From NCBI GenBank assembly GCA_041396705.1, contig JAWKYB010000006.1, positions 246,993-310,992 on the forward strand: a stretch of DNA of 64,000 nucleotides, written 5' to 3'. Every line of letters starts with the position of its first letter. The first letter of the stretch is position 1. Shown one piece after another: positions 56,048-64,000 of the stretch. The notes under the pieces are model-generated. The model saw only the letters and a program-made list of their open reading frames with translations, had not been told where the DNA came from and did no database searches. This stretch comes from Alphaproteobacteria bacterium. Lineage in GTDB: Bacteria > Pseudomonadota > Alphaproteobacteria > CALKHQ01. Made by a program: the position numbers and the translations under genes.

Positions 56048-57235
56048 GTGATACCTGCGGTCATGCCGACATACAGCCGGGCGGACATCGCGTTCGACCG
56101 GGGCGAAGGCGCCCATCTGTATGCGCAGGACGGGCGACGATTCCTCGATTTCGGCAGCGGCGTCGCGGTCACCTCGCTGGGCCACTGCCACCCGCACCTG
56201 GTCGCCGCCCTGCAGGCGCAGGCCGGCCGCCTGTGGCACACCTCGAACCTCTACAACATCGAGGGGCAGCGCAATTTCGCCCGCCGCATCTGCGAGGCCA
56301 GCTTCGCCGACACCGTGTTCTTCTGCAACTCGGGCGCGGAGGCGGTCGAGGCCGGGATCAAGCTGGTGCGGAAGTATCACAGCGAGAACGGCCAGCCCGA
56401 GCGCTATCGGCTGATCTGCACCGAAGGCGCGTTCCACGGCCGCACGCTGGCCACCATCGCCGCCGGCGGCCAGGAGAAGATCCTGAAGGGCTTCGGGCCC
56501 GTCGTCGACGGCTTCGACCACGTCGCCTACAACAACCTGAACGAACTGCGCGCGGCGATCACGCCGCAGACCGGCGGCATCCTGGTCGAGCCGGTGCAGG
56601 GCGAGGGTGGCGTGCGGGTGGCCAGCCTGGACTACCTGCGCGGCCTGCGCGCGGTGGCCGACGAATTCGGACTGCTGCTGTTCTTCGACGAGGTGCAGAC
56701 CGGCATGGGCCGCACCGGCAAGCTGTTCGCCCACCAGTGGGCCGGCATCGCGCCGGACGTGATGGCCATCGCCAAGGGCGTCGCCGGCGGATTCCCGATG
56801 GGCGCCTGCCTGGCGACCGAGGCGGCGGCCAAGGGCATGATCGCCGGCAGCCACGGCTCCACCTTCGGCGGCAACCCGCTGGCCACCGCGGCCGCCAACG
56901 CCGTGCTGGACGTGCTGCTGGAGCCCGGCTTCCTGGACCGGGTCGACCGCACCGCGCGCAAGCTTTGGACGCGGCTGGAAACGCTGGTGGCGGCCAACCG
57001 CCACCTGTTCAGCGAGCTGCGCGGCGCCGGCCTGCTGCTGGGGCTGCGCTGCGTGCCGCCGGCGGGCGACGTGACCGCCGCGCTGCGCGAGCAGGGCATG
57101 CTGGTGGTGGGCGCCGGCGAGAATGTGATCCGCCTGCTGCCGCCGCTGGTCATCGGCGACGCGGAGATCGACGAGGCGCTCGACATCCTCGGCCGCGTCG
57201 CCGCCGCCTGGCCGAAGGCGACCGACGCCGCGTAA
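56048..57235 (+). CDS. argD: Acetylornithine aminotransferase (ArgD)
   Basis: 395 residues from a GTG at 56048, 6 nt after GAGGAG, giving the usual alphaproteobacterial start IPAVMPTYSRADIAFDRGEG. It is a class III PLP aminotransferase with FFCNSGAEAVEAGIKLVRKY, the DEVQTGMGRTG aspartate motif and PLP Lys243 in MAIAKGVAGGFPMGA. It transfers the amino group to N-acetylglutamate semialdehyde in arginine synthesis. In many alphaproteobacteria argF follows; here it does not. It could also serve as a succinyl-ornithine or related aminotransferase. Confidence 0.88.
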   Translation: MIPAVMPTYSRADIAFDRGEGAHLYAQDGRRFLDFGSGVAVTSLGHCHPHLVAALQAQAGRLWHTSNLYNIEGQRNFARRICEASFADTVFFCNSGAEAVEAGIKLVRKYHSENGQPERYRLICTEGAFHGRTLATIAAGGQEKILKGFGPVVDGFDHVAYNNLNELRAAITPQTGGILVEPVQGEGGVRVASLDYLRGLRAVADEFGLLLFFDEVQTGMGRTGKLFAHQWAGIAPDVMAIAKGVAGGFPMGACLATEAAAKGMIAGSHGSTFGGNPLATAAANAVLDVLLEPGFLDRVDRTARKLWTRLETLVAANRHLFSELRGAGLLLGLRCVPPAGDVTAALREQGMLVVGAGENVIRLLPPLVIGDAEIDEALDILGRVAAAWPKATDAA

Positions 57236-57263
57236 GCCGAACCGACGGCCGGTTCGGTCCGCC

Positions 57264-57992
57264 ATGTTCGATAGCGCACTCTACCGGCGCTACCTGGACC
57301 GGATCGAATCGGCCGGCTCGCCGGACGCGCTGACCGGCCGCTTCGAGGCCTTCGCCACCGAGATCGGCTTCACCTACTACTCGCTGATCTCGGTGCCGGT
57401 GAACCCGGACGGCCGCGGCCGTCCGTTCGCCTGCGGCAACTTCCCCGACTGGTACCTCGAGGAATACAACGCCATCGGCGGCCATCGGATGGACCTGTAT
57501 ATCGAGATCTGCGCCCAGCATGTCCGGCCGGTCTCGCACCGGGAGATGCTGCCGCTGTTCGATACGCCCGCCCGTCGACCGCTCTACGAACTCGGCCGGC
57601 GGCTGGTCACCAACGGCTGGCTGCTGCCCTTCCCCAATGTCGGCGTCGCCCGCGGCGTCGCGCTGTGGACGGACGGCGCCGACGAGGACTTCGACCGGAT
57701 AATCGGGGCGCACGAAGCCACCATCCAGATGCTGGCGGCACGATTCGTCGCCAGGGCCGAGTGCCTGGGACTGGACAGCATGGCGATCGGCACGGTGACG
57801 CTGAGCGCGCGCGAGGCGGAATGCCTGCGGCTCTCCGGCATGGGCTATGCCGGCAGCGACATCGCCGCCGAACTGGGCATCACCGAGCGCACGGTGCGGT
57901 TCCACGTCGCCAACGCGTGCGACAAGCTCGGTGCCGGCCACCGGACCGAGGCCGTGGTGCGCGCCCTGCGGCGCGGGCTCATCGCCTTCTGA
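57264..57992 (+). CDS. LuxR-family regulator with autoinducer-binding-like domain (LuxR solo)
   Basis: 242 residues. The N-terminal domain (about 15-165) resembles the acyl-homoserine-lactone-binding fold (DWYLEEYNAIGGHRMDLYIE keeps the Trp, Tyr and Asp). The Pro after the Asp and the usual second Trp are not evident, so the ligand may differ. The C-terminal GerE HTH is clear: LSAREAECLRLSGMGYAGSD, then ITERTVRFHVANACDKLGAG. No luxI-type synthase is nearby, making it a solo. It starts 28 bp after argD. Control of alginate genes is possible by position but not shown. Confidence 0.82.
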   Translation: MFDSALYRRYLDRIESAGSPDALTGRFEAFATEIGFTYYSLISVPVNPDGRGRPFACGNFPDWYLEEYNAIGGHRMDLYIEICAQHVRPVSHREMLPLFDTPARRPLYELGRRLVTNGWLLPFPNVGVARGVALWTDGADEDFDRIIGAHEATIQMLAARFVARAECLGLDSMAIGTVTLSAREAECLRLSGMGYAGSDIAAELGITERTVRFHVANACDKLGAGHRTEAVVRALRRGLIAF

Positions 57993-58261
57993 TCTGCCGG
58001 GTCAGTCGTCCGTCGGCGCCTCGTCGAACTGGCCGGGACCGGTAGGTGCGGTCCGGGCGAATCGGATGTGGCCCCCCCAATGGCCGGGAAACGCGAGAGC
58101 GGCCGGCCGGCCCGGCTCCAGATCGCCGCGGCGGCCGCTGCATCGATGACACGCGGACCGATTGTCCCACGCGCGGCCGCCTGCGGAAACTGGCGGAAGC
58201 GACAGGCGGTTCCACGCCGGAGTTACGGAAAAACATGGGCGCCCGGTTCGGCGGCGGCGAC

Positions 58262-58723
58262 TCAGTGCGTGCCGCTGCGCCGGTCCCACGCCTGGCCGAT
58301 CAGCACGAAGATCGCCACGGCAAGCACCACCGCGATCGCGAGCGCGACCGACTGGCCGAGGCCGCCCGGCAGCCCGGCCGCGACCACCACCGCGCCGAGC
58401 GCGATCACGCCGAACAGGCCGCCGAGCGCGAAGGCCGAGCCGGTGGTCGCCGGCGCGAAGTGCGGGATCAGCCGGTCCGGCCGGCCGCCGGCCGCGATAT
58501 AGCGGAACACGACGAAGGTGCAGGCGGCGAACGCGAGCAGGGCGATCATCAACCACGTGCCCTGCGCCGACGCAGCGACGACCAGCGCGATCAGGCCGGC
58601 AATGGCCCAGCGCGCACCGCCGAGCCAGGGCGAGGCGGCCTGCCACGTCTGCGATCCGCGCGGCTGCAGCATCAGCCCCTGGCCCGGCATGCGCGGCGCG
58701 CCCGCCGCGTGTTCGCCCGTCAT
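58262..58723 (-). CDS. Small integral membrane protein of unknown function
   Basis: 153 residues with about four hydrophobic helices (WAIAGLIALVVAASAQGTWL, IALLAFAACTFVVFRYIAAG, ALGGLFGVIALGAVVVAAGL, ALAIAVVLAVAIFVLIGQAW). A 30-residue polar N-terminus precedes them. No family is recognised. Between it and the LuxR gene lie 269 bp in which I see no feature. Confidence 0.6.
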   Translation of the reverse strand: MTGEHAAGAPRMPGQGLMLQPRGSQTWQAASPWLGGARWAIAGLIALVVAASAQGTWLMIALLAFAACTFVVFRYIAAGGRPDRLIPHFAPATTGSAFALGGLFGVIALGAVVVAAGLPGGLGQSVALAIAVVLAVAIFVLIGQAWDRRSGTH

Positions 58724-58816
58724 CGCGTCACCCGCGCCAAAGCTGCTGCATATGCCGTCGGCATGCTGTCGTGTCTCCCGTCATCTGTCGTTCGCAGCCC
58801 CGGTCCGTCGGCGGCC

Positions 58817-60223
58817 TCAGGCCGCCTGTTCGAACATAACCGCAGGCAGGGTGATGCGGAACAGGGTTCCGTCGGACCCGGTCTCGACCAGGGCGATGGC
58901 ACCGCCATGGGCCGCGACCAGCTCCTGCGCGATGGCCAGGCCGAGGCCGCTGCCTTCCGCTTTCACCGAGCCGCCGAACGGCTGGAACAGGTGCTCTGCG
59001 ATCTTCGGCGGGACGCCCGGCCCGTCGTCGCCGATCTCCACGACCATGCGGTCGCCCTCGCTGTGCGCGCCGACGCTGACCGTGTGCGCGCCGGCCTCCA
59101 GCGCGTTGCGGATGACGTTGTCGAAGGCGCGGCGCAGCTGCTCGTGGTCGGCATTCAGAACCAGGCCGGGATCGACCGCCGCCTCGACGCGGGCCTGGGG
59201 ATAGCGCGCCGTCAGGTCGCCGACGATCTCCGCCACCAGGTCGGCGAGCACGAAGCGGCTCGGCCGCGGTTTCGGCGCGTCGCGGCGGGCGAAGCTGAGC
59301 ACGTCGCCGCACAGGCGGATCGCCCGCTCGATCGCCGCCGCGACCTTGGGCGCCTGGCGCTGCGCCTCGGGGTCGGCGCTGGCCGCCAGGCTGTCGGACA
59401 CCAGCAGCGCCGACGACAGGATGTTGCGCAGGTCGTGGTTGATCTTCGCCACTGCCGCGCCCAGTGCCGCCAGCGCGCTCTTCTGGCGCAGCAGGTCGCG
59501 CAGGCTGGTCTGCATGGCGGCGAGCTGCCGCTGGGCCAGGCCGATCTCGTCGGTGCGGCCGCCGGGCCGGATCGTTCGGGTCACGTCCTCCGGGTTCTGG
59601 GCGAAGCGGATCATGTTCTCGGTCATGCGCCGGATCGGACGCACGGTCAGCCATTGCAGCGCCAGGAACACCAGCGCCGCGGTAATCGCCGAGATCATCA
59701 GCGACAGCAGCAGGATGCGCCGCGAATAGTCCAGCATCTCGGCGCGCAGCGGCCATTCGTCGATGTGCATGGTGACCTGCGCGCGCGGGTCCTTCGGCGC
59801 CGTGCCGCGCACCGCGATGATGCGGTTGCCGCTCTGCATCAGCGTGCCGAACGCGTCCCAGATCAGGCCGAAGAAGGTCTGCTGGCTGAGATCGACCGAG
59901 ATATCGACCTCGGGCAGCCGCTCGTCGGCGACCATCAGGTCGTAGCCGCCGGGCCACGAGATGTCGACGAGATAGGCATCGAGCAGGTTCAGCAGCTCAT
60001 TGCGCATGTCCTCGCGCAGCGCCTCGTCCGGCGTCATCCGGAAGGTGACCGTGGCCAGATGGCCGTCGGCCAGCTTTTCCTGCAGGTAGGTCAGGCGGTA
60101 GCGCGCGATCGAGGGCGCGTAGATGAACACCTCGGCGACCATCACGAAGAACATGGTCAGCACCAGCAGCCGGGCCGACAACCCGCTGGCAAAGCTGGGC
60201 AAATGCAGGGACGGGCGCGCCAT
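58817..60223 (-). CDS. Membrane sensor histidine kinase (HAMP-HisKA-HATPase)
   Basis: 468 residues. Two membrane helices (about 17-38 and 168-192) flank a periplasmic sensor region of about 130 residues. A HAMP domain follows (LTVRPIRRMTENMIRFAQNP). The H-box AKINHDLRNILSS gives phospho-His263. The HATPase has FDNVIRNALEAGA, IGDDGPGVPP and GSGLGLAIAQELVAAHGG. The H-box form (HDLRN) and lack of a linked response regulator suggest an orphan kinase. It is divergent from the MFS transporter gene (95 bp apart). Confidence 0.9.
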   Translation of the reverse strand: MARPSLHLPSFASGLSARLLVLTMFFVMVAEVFIYAPSIARYRLTYLQEKLADGHLATVTFRMTPDEALREDMRNELLNLLDAYLVDISWPGGYDLMVADERLPEVDISVDLSQQTFFGLIWDAFGTLMQSGNRIIAVRGTAPKDPRAQVTMHIDEWPLRAEMLDYSRRILLLSLMISAITAALVFLALQWLTVRPIRRMTENMIRFAQNPEDVTRTIRPGGRTDEIGLAQRQLAAMQTSLRDLLRQKSALAALGAAVAKINHDLRNILSSALLVSDSLAASADPEAQRQAPKVAAAIERAIRLCGDVLSFARRDAPKPRPSRFVLADLVAEIVGDLTARYPQARVEAAVDPGLVLNADHEQLRRAFDNVIRNALEAGAHTVSVGAHSEGDRMVVEIGDDGPGVPPKIAEHLFQPFGGSVKAEGSGLGLAIAQELVAAHGGAIALVETGSDGTLFRITLPAVMFEQAA

Positions 60224-60318
60224 GCCCGCCTGAGTAGCCCAAGCGGCGACCGTCGAACAAGGCCGCGCGTGGCCCGAGCGGCGCGCCGCCGGCGCTGGAC
60301 AACGGCGGCGGCGATGCG

Positions 60319-61560
60319 ATGATCGCCGCCCGAACCGTCATGCCACAGCCCCCGCCCGCGCCGTCTGCAGCATCATCCGGCCCGGCCGCCCCGGCCGCAC
60401 GGCGCGGCATCGTCGTCGGCGCCATCGGGCTGGGGCAGACCATCGCCTGGGCATCCAGCTACTACCTGCCCGCCATCCTGGCCCGCCCGATCGCCGCGAG
60501 CCTCGGGGTCGCGCCGGCCACGGTGTTCGCCGCCTTCTCGGCCGCGCTGCTGTTGTCGGCGGCGCTCGGTCCCGCGGTCGGCCGCTACATCGACCGCCAC
60601 GGCGGGCGCGGCGTTCTGGCCTTGTCGAACCTGGTGCTCGCGGCCGGGCTGGGCCTGCTCGCCGCCGCACAGGGCCCGGTCGGCCTGTTCGCCGCCTGGG
60701 CGGTGCTCGGCGTCGGCATGACGCTCGGCCTCTACGACTCGGCCTTCGCCACCCTGGCCGGGCTCTACGGCCGGCTGGCCCGCTCGCCGATCACCGGGGT
60801 GACCCTGATCGCCGGCTTCGCCAGCACCGTCGGCTGGCCGGCAACCGCGGGGCTGGAAGAGCTGTGGGGCTGGCGGGCGGCCTGTCTGGTCTGGGCCGGC
60901 GTGCACCTCGCGGTCGGTCTGCCGCTGAACCGTCTGCTGGTGCCGAAGGCACCGCCCCCCGCCGCCGTCGCGGCGCAGGAGGGCGAAGCGGCGCCGGCGT
61001 GGCCGGGCGCGATGGCCGTGCTCGCCTTCGTGTTCGCCGCCGCGTGGTTCGTCACTGCGGCGATGGCGGCACACCTGCCGGCGCTGCTGACCGCCGCCGG
61101 CGCGACGCCGGCGGCCGCGATCGCGGCCGCCGCGCTGGTCGGCCCGGCACAGGTCGCCGCGCGGCTGGTCGAGTTCGGGCTGCTGCGCCGGCTGCACCCG
61201 CTGACCGCCGGCCGCGTCGCCACCGCCCTGCACCCGGTCGGCGCGGCGACGCTGGTCGTCGTCGGCGCGCCGGCCGCCGCCGCCTTCGCGCTGCTGCACG
61301 GCGCCGGCAACGGCCTGCTGACCATCGCGAAGGGCACCATCCCGCTGGCGCTGTTCGGCCCGGTCGGCTACGGGCGGCGGTCCGGCATCCTCTCGGCCGC
61401 GGCGCGGGTAACCCAGGCCGCCGCGCCGTTCCTGTTCGGCCTGGTGCTGGACGCGCATGGCCCCGGCATGGCGCTCGGCCTTTCGTCCGCTTTGTGCCTG
61501 GCCGCCCTCGCCGGCCTGCTGGCGCTGCGCGAGCGGCCGCCGGCGAGCCGCCGCCAGTGA
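60319..61560 (+). CDS. Major facilitator superfamily transporter
   Basis: 413 residues, alanine-rich with about 12 hydrophobic helices. GPAVGRYIDRHGGRGVLALS is the MFS loop 2-3 motif. GQTIAWASSYYLPAILARPI at helix 1 is common in a proteobacterial MFS subfamily of unknown substrate. ATGs at 60319 and 60340 are both possible starts. It converges on the flavoprotein gene at 61607, with a short tandem repeat between the two stops. Confidence 0.82.
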   Translation: MIAARTVMPQPPPAPSAASSGPAAPAARRGIVVGAIGLGQTIAWASSYYLPAILARPIAASLGVAPATVFAAFSAALLLSAALGPAVGRYIDRHGGRGVLALSNLVLAAGLGLLAAAQGPVGLFAAWAVLGVGMTLGLYDSAFATLAGLYGRLARSPITGVTLIAGFASTVGWPATAGLEELWGWRAACLVWAGVHLAVGLPLNRLLVPKAPPPAAVAAQEGEAAPAWPGAMAVLAFVFAAAWFVTAAMAAHLPALLTAAGATPAAAIAAAALVGPAQVAARLVEFGLLRRLHPLTAGRVATALHPVGAATLVVVGAPAAAAFALLHGAGNGLLTIAKGTIPLALFGPVGYGRRSGILSAAARVTQAAAPFLFGLVLDAHGPGMALGLSSALCLAALAGLLALRERPPASRRQ

Positions 61561-61607
61561 GTTGCAACCGGTGAGTTGCAGCCGGTGAGTTGCAGCCGGT
61601 GAGCCGT
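61555..61607. repeat. 14-bp tandem repeat between convergent genes
   Basis: The unit CCGGTGAGTTGCAG is present about 3.5 times with small changes at the ends. It spans the MFS stop codon and runs to the stop of the convergent flavoprotein gene. It is a probable slippage product; no terminator hairpin is evident. Confidence 0.7.
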
Positions 61608-63022
61608 CAGCCGAAGCGGGCGAGGAAACGCACCAGCCACCGGGTGCGCGGGCCGAACAGCGCGTCGGCGTAGAAGTCGCCGGCCGCCCGCTTCGACGCC
61701 TCGCCGAGGGTCGGATAGGGCGCCACGTAGGTCGCCATCGCGCCGATCTTCAGCCCCTGGGCGATCGCCAGCACCCACGGCTGGATCAGCTCGCCGGCAT
61801 GCCGGCCGAAGATGGCGGCGCCGAGGATGCGGCCGCGGCGGCCGACGATGGCCTTGACCAGTCCGTCGCTGGCGCGCTCGGCCAGGGCGCGGTCGTTGCG
61901 GGCGAAGGGCGCACGCAGCACCCTGACCGCATCGCCATGCGCCTGCCGCGCCTCGGCCTCGGTCATGCCGACCGACGCCAGCTCCGGCTCCATGTAGGTC
62001 ACGCGCGGGATCGGCGCACCGACCTTGGCCGGCAGCCGGAACAGCGCGTTGCGGATGACGATGCCGGCATGATAGCCGGCCAGGTGGGTGAACTGGCCGC
62101 GCCCGGCGACGTCGCCGACCGCGAAGACGCGCCGGTTGCCGCTGCGCAGACGCGCGTCGGTGACGATGCCGCGCCTGTCGGTGGCAACGCCCGCCGCCTC
62201 CAGCCCGAGCCCGTCGGTGACCGGCCGGCGGCCGACGGCGACCAGCAGGTGGCTGCCGGCGACCGCGCCCTTGTCGGTCTCCAGCACGACGGCGTTGCCG
62301 TCGCCGCGCACGCCGGTCGCCTTGGCGCCGGTCAGCATCGCCACCCCCTCGCCGGCCAGCGCGTCGCGCGCCAGCCCGGCCAGCTCCGGATCCTCGATGC
62401 CCAGCACCTCGGCCATGTCGACGATGGTGACCGCGCTGCCGAGGCGTCGGAAGGCCTGGCCGAGCTCGACCCCGATCGGGCCGCCGCCGAGCACCAGCAG
62501 GTGGGCGGGCAGGACGTCGAGGTCGAAAACCGTCTCGTTGGTCAGAAACGGAACGCCGTCGAGGCCGGGAATCGGCGGCACCACGGCGGTGCTGCCGGTC
62601 GCCACGACGAAGCGGCGCGCACGGATCGTATGCGCGCCGGCCTGCACGGTGCGTCCGTCGACGAAAGTCGCGGTCTCGCGCAGCACCGTGACGCCGAGCC
62701 CGGCGAAACGCGCCTCCGAATCGTGCGGCGCGATGGCGGCGATGACGTCGCGCACATGCGCGCGCACCGCTGCCATGTCGACGGCCGGCTCGCCGGCGGG
62801 CGCGATGCCGAAGCGGCCGGTGCGCCGCGCCGCCTGGGCGGCCGCGGCCGCGGCGATCAACGCCTTCGACGGCACGCAGCCGAAATTCAGGCAGTCGCCG
62901 CCCATCCGCCCGCGCTCGACCAGCACCACCGAGGCGCCCATCTGCACGGCGCCGGCAGCGACCGACAGGCCGCCGGAGCCGGCGCCGATCACGCACAGGT
63001 CGGGCGTCAGCGCCGCGGCCAT
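61607..63022 (-). CDS. Mercuric-reductase/lipoamide-dehydrogenase-like FAD disulfide oxidoreductase
   Basis: 471 residues. An FAD-binding site (LCVIGAGSGGLSVAAGAVQM) is followed by the redox pair Cys44/Cys49 in GGDCLNFGCVPSK, the NAD(P) site VLGGGPIGVELGQAF, AVGDVAG and a dimerisation domain. The end VAPYPTLGEASKRAA has Tyr where lipoamide dehydrogenase has its catalytic His (HPT), so it is not an Lpd of a 2-oxoacid complex. MerA has a similar PY-T motif, but the N-terminal heavy-metal domain and the C-terminal CC of MerA are absent. It lies 16 bp downstream of the TVP38-type gene, a pairing often seen in bacteria. The substrate is unknown. Confidence 0.85.
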   Translation of the reverse strand: MAAALTPDLCVIGAGSGGLSVAAGAVQMGASVVLVERGRMGGDCLNFGCVPSKALIAAAAAAQAARRTGRFGIAPAGEPAVDMAAVRAHVRDVIAAIAPHDSEARFAGLGVTVLRETATFVDGRTVQAGAHTIRARRFVVATGSTAVVPPIPGLDGVPFLTNETVFDLDVLPAHLLVLGGGPIGVELGQAFRRLGSAVTIVDMAEVLGIEDPELAGLARDALAGEGVAMLTGAKATGVRGDGNAVVLETDKGAVAGSHLLVAVGRRPVTDGLGLEAAGVATDRRGIVTDARLRSGNRRVFAVGDVAGRGQFTHLAGYHAGIVIRNALFRLPAKVGAPIPRVTYMEPELASVGMTEAEARQAHGDAVRVLRAPFARNDRALAERASDGLVKAIVGRRGRILGAAIFGRHAGELIQPWVLAIAQGLKIGAMATYVAPYPTLGEASKRAAGDFYADALFGPRTRWLVRFLARFG

Positions 63023-63038
63023 GACGGCCCGTCGCGCC

Positions 63039-63815
63039 TCAACCCGCGCCGCCCTGCCCGCGGCGGTCGCGCCAGATGCGGAAGGCGATCGGCGCCAGCG
63101 CCAGCAGCGCCAGCGCGCTGAGCCCGAGGATCACCTCCAGGCTGAGCACGTCGCCGACCGAGATGTCGTCGCCGGCGGCGAGCAGGTTGCCGAGGCCGGC
63201 GCCGAACGAGGCGAAGACGAAGGTGCCCGGCACGATGCCGAGTGCAGTGGCGATCACATAGGTGCGCAGCGGCACCTGCAGCAGCGCCGGCGCCAGGTTC
63301 ACGATCCAGAACGGGAACACCGGCGTCAGCCGCAGGAACAGCAGATAGCTGAACGCGTCGCGCTTGAAGCCGGCTTCCATCTTGCGCACGAACGGCCCGG
63401 CGTTGCGCGACAAGCCCTCGCCGACCGCCGTCCGCGCGGCGAGGAACAGGCCGGTGGCACCCACCGTCGCCGCCACGACGACGATGGCGGTGCCGGCCCA
63501 GGCGCCGAACAGGAAGCCGCCGACCAGCGTCAGCACGGCGCCGCCCGGCACCGACAGCGCGATCGAGACCGCATAGACCAACGCGTAGACCAGCACGGCC
63601 AGAACGAAATGGCGCGAGACCCAGCCGGTCAGATCGGCATGATGGGTCTTCAACAGGTCGAGCAGACTGTCGGTGTCGACACCGAACACCAGCGCCGCGC
63701 CGAAGCCGGCGACGATCAGCCCGATCGGCAGCCAGCGCAGCCACAGCCTGCCGCGGCCGCCGGCCGGCGGCAGGGCGTCACGGCCATCGCTTGCCGGCGA
63801 TTCCAGCGTCGTCAT
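63039..63815 (-). CDS. TVP38/TMEM64 (DedA-like) membrane protein
   Basis: 258 residues from the ATG at 63815; ATGs at 63842 and 63884 are less likely. Helices and the family core are clear: VYAVSIALSVPGGAVLTLVG, GFLFGAWAGTAIVVVAATVG, then the FLRLTPVFPFWIVN motif and ALGIVPGTFVFASFGAGLG. This family (SNARE-associated/VTT domain) includes lipid scramblase-like proteins. It is coupled to the flavoprotein gene downstream. The 185 bp from here to the window end hold no gene that I can see. Confidence 0.86.
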   Translation of the reverse strand: MTTLESPASDGRDALPPAGGRGRLWLRWLPIGLIVAGFGAALVFGVDTDSLLDLLKTHHADLTGWVSRHFVLAVLVYALVYAVSIALSVPGGAVLTLVGGFLFGAWAGTAIVVVAATVGATGLFLAARTAVGEGLSRNAGPFVRKMEAGFKRDAFSYLLFLRLTPVFPFWIVNLAPALLQVPLRTYVIATALGIVPGTFVFASFGAGLGNLLAAGDDISVGDVLSLEVILGLSALALLALAPIAFRIWRDRRGQGGAG

Positions 63816-64000
63816 CGGGGGCCGCCCTGCCTCTCGGTTCATGGTCCGGTCGGTGCGCTCAATCCCGCACAGATGCGGGATCATGGGCTAGCAAGGTGTC
63901 GACTGGGCGGGTCAACTGCCAGTCAACCTCGCGTGACCCGCGACCGCGCGCGACCTGTCCGCGCCCGGGGCGCGTCAGCGTGGCGTGGCGGGCCGCCGCG

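Noticed and set aside
58046..60322. Long plus-strand frame across the small membrane protein and sensor kinase genes
   Set aside because: It overlaps two well-supported minus-strand genes and shows only shadow composition.
61607..63022. Calling the flavoprotein a dihydrolipoamide dehydrogenase or MerA
   Set aside because: The catalytic His of lipoamide dehydrogenase is Tyr here, and the MerA metal-binding ends are missing, so only a family-level name is supported.

Overview
The window is very GC-rich (about 70% by eye) DNA from an alphaproteobacterium, most like Rhodospirillales and relatives. Clues are the ArgD type, the LivM-LivG fusion, the MucR-style contrast between GC-rich genes and AT-rich gaps, and general codon use. 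No ribosomal or other taxonomic marker is present, so this placement is an inference. A perfect 16-bp parS site at 23826-23841 suggests the segment is chromosomal and possibly near the replication origin.

Layout. 1-6032: end of an O-antigen ligase-like gene, tRNA-Phe, a small exported protein, a MetX-like alpha/beta hydrolase, a Tm-1-like protein and a five-domain hybrid histidine kinase. 6076-19190: a nitrogen/amine catabolism block. It has an RpiR regulator with a split FluG pair (glutamine-synthetase-like enzyme plus amidohydrolase), a divergent branched-chain-type ABC importer with permease and ATPase fused, an N-formylglutamate amidohydrolase homologue, an enolase-superfamily enzyme, a trimethylamine-dehydrogenase-like flavoprotein and an isochorismatase. 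19215-24435: two tandemly duplicated RTX proteins, an amidase, a zinc-ribbon protein overlapping parS, and a BLUF photoreceptor.

24457-55976 is the main feature: a rearranged, nearly complete alginate biosynthesis locus. On the minus strand, from an AT-rich intergenic region at 52699-53395, run algD, alg8, alg44 (PilZ), a guanylyltransferase, algG, algL, two Sel1-repeat genes (one an AlgK-like lipoprotein), an AGE-family sugar isomerase, algF, a third Sel1 protein and algX. Two large AlgE-type (A-module plus RTX) proteins follow. algI and algJ run divergently on the plus strand. AlgD makes GDP-mannuronate, Alg8/Alg44 polymerise and export it under likely c-di-GMP control, AlgK-like/AlgX/AlgG/AlgL act in the periplasm, and AlgI/J/F/X acetylate.

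Unusual points are: (i) AlgG is fused behind about 700 residues of helical repeats; (ii) there are three Sel1 scaffolds instead of one; (iii) the guanylyltransferase lacks the isomerase half of AlgA, and an AGE isomerase sits in the cluster; (iv) both AlgE-type proteins have lost the known catalytic residues in the same way; (v) no outer-membrane AlgE porin, AlgC or type I secretion genes are seen here.

55977-64000: argD, a LuxR solo, a small membrane protein, a HAMP sensor kinase, an MFS transporter, and a TVP38-type membrane protein paired with a mercuric-reductase-like flavoprotein. Several genes (14347, 18516, 19215, 40240) carry 1-2 base indels that break or briefly shift the frame. They may be real decay or consensus errors.
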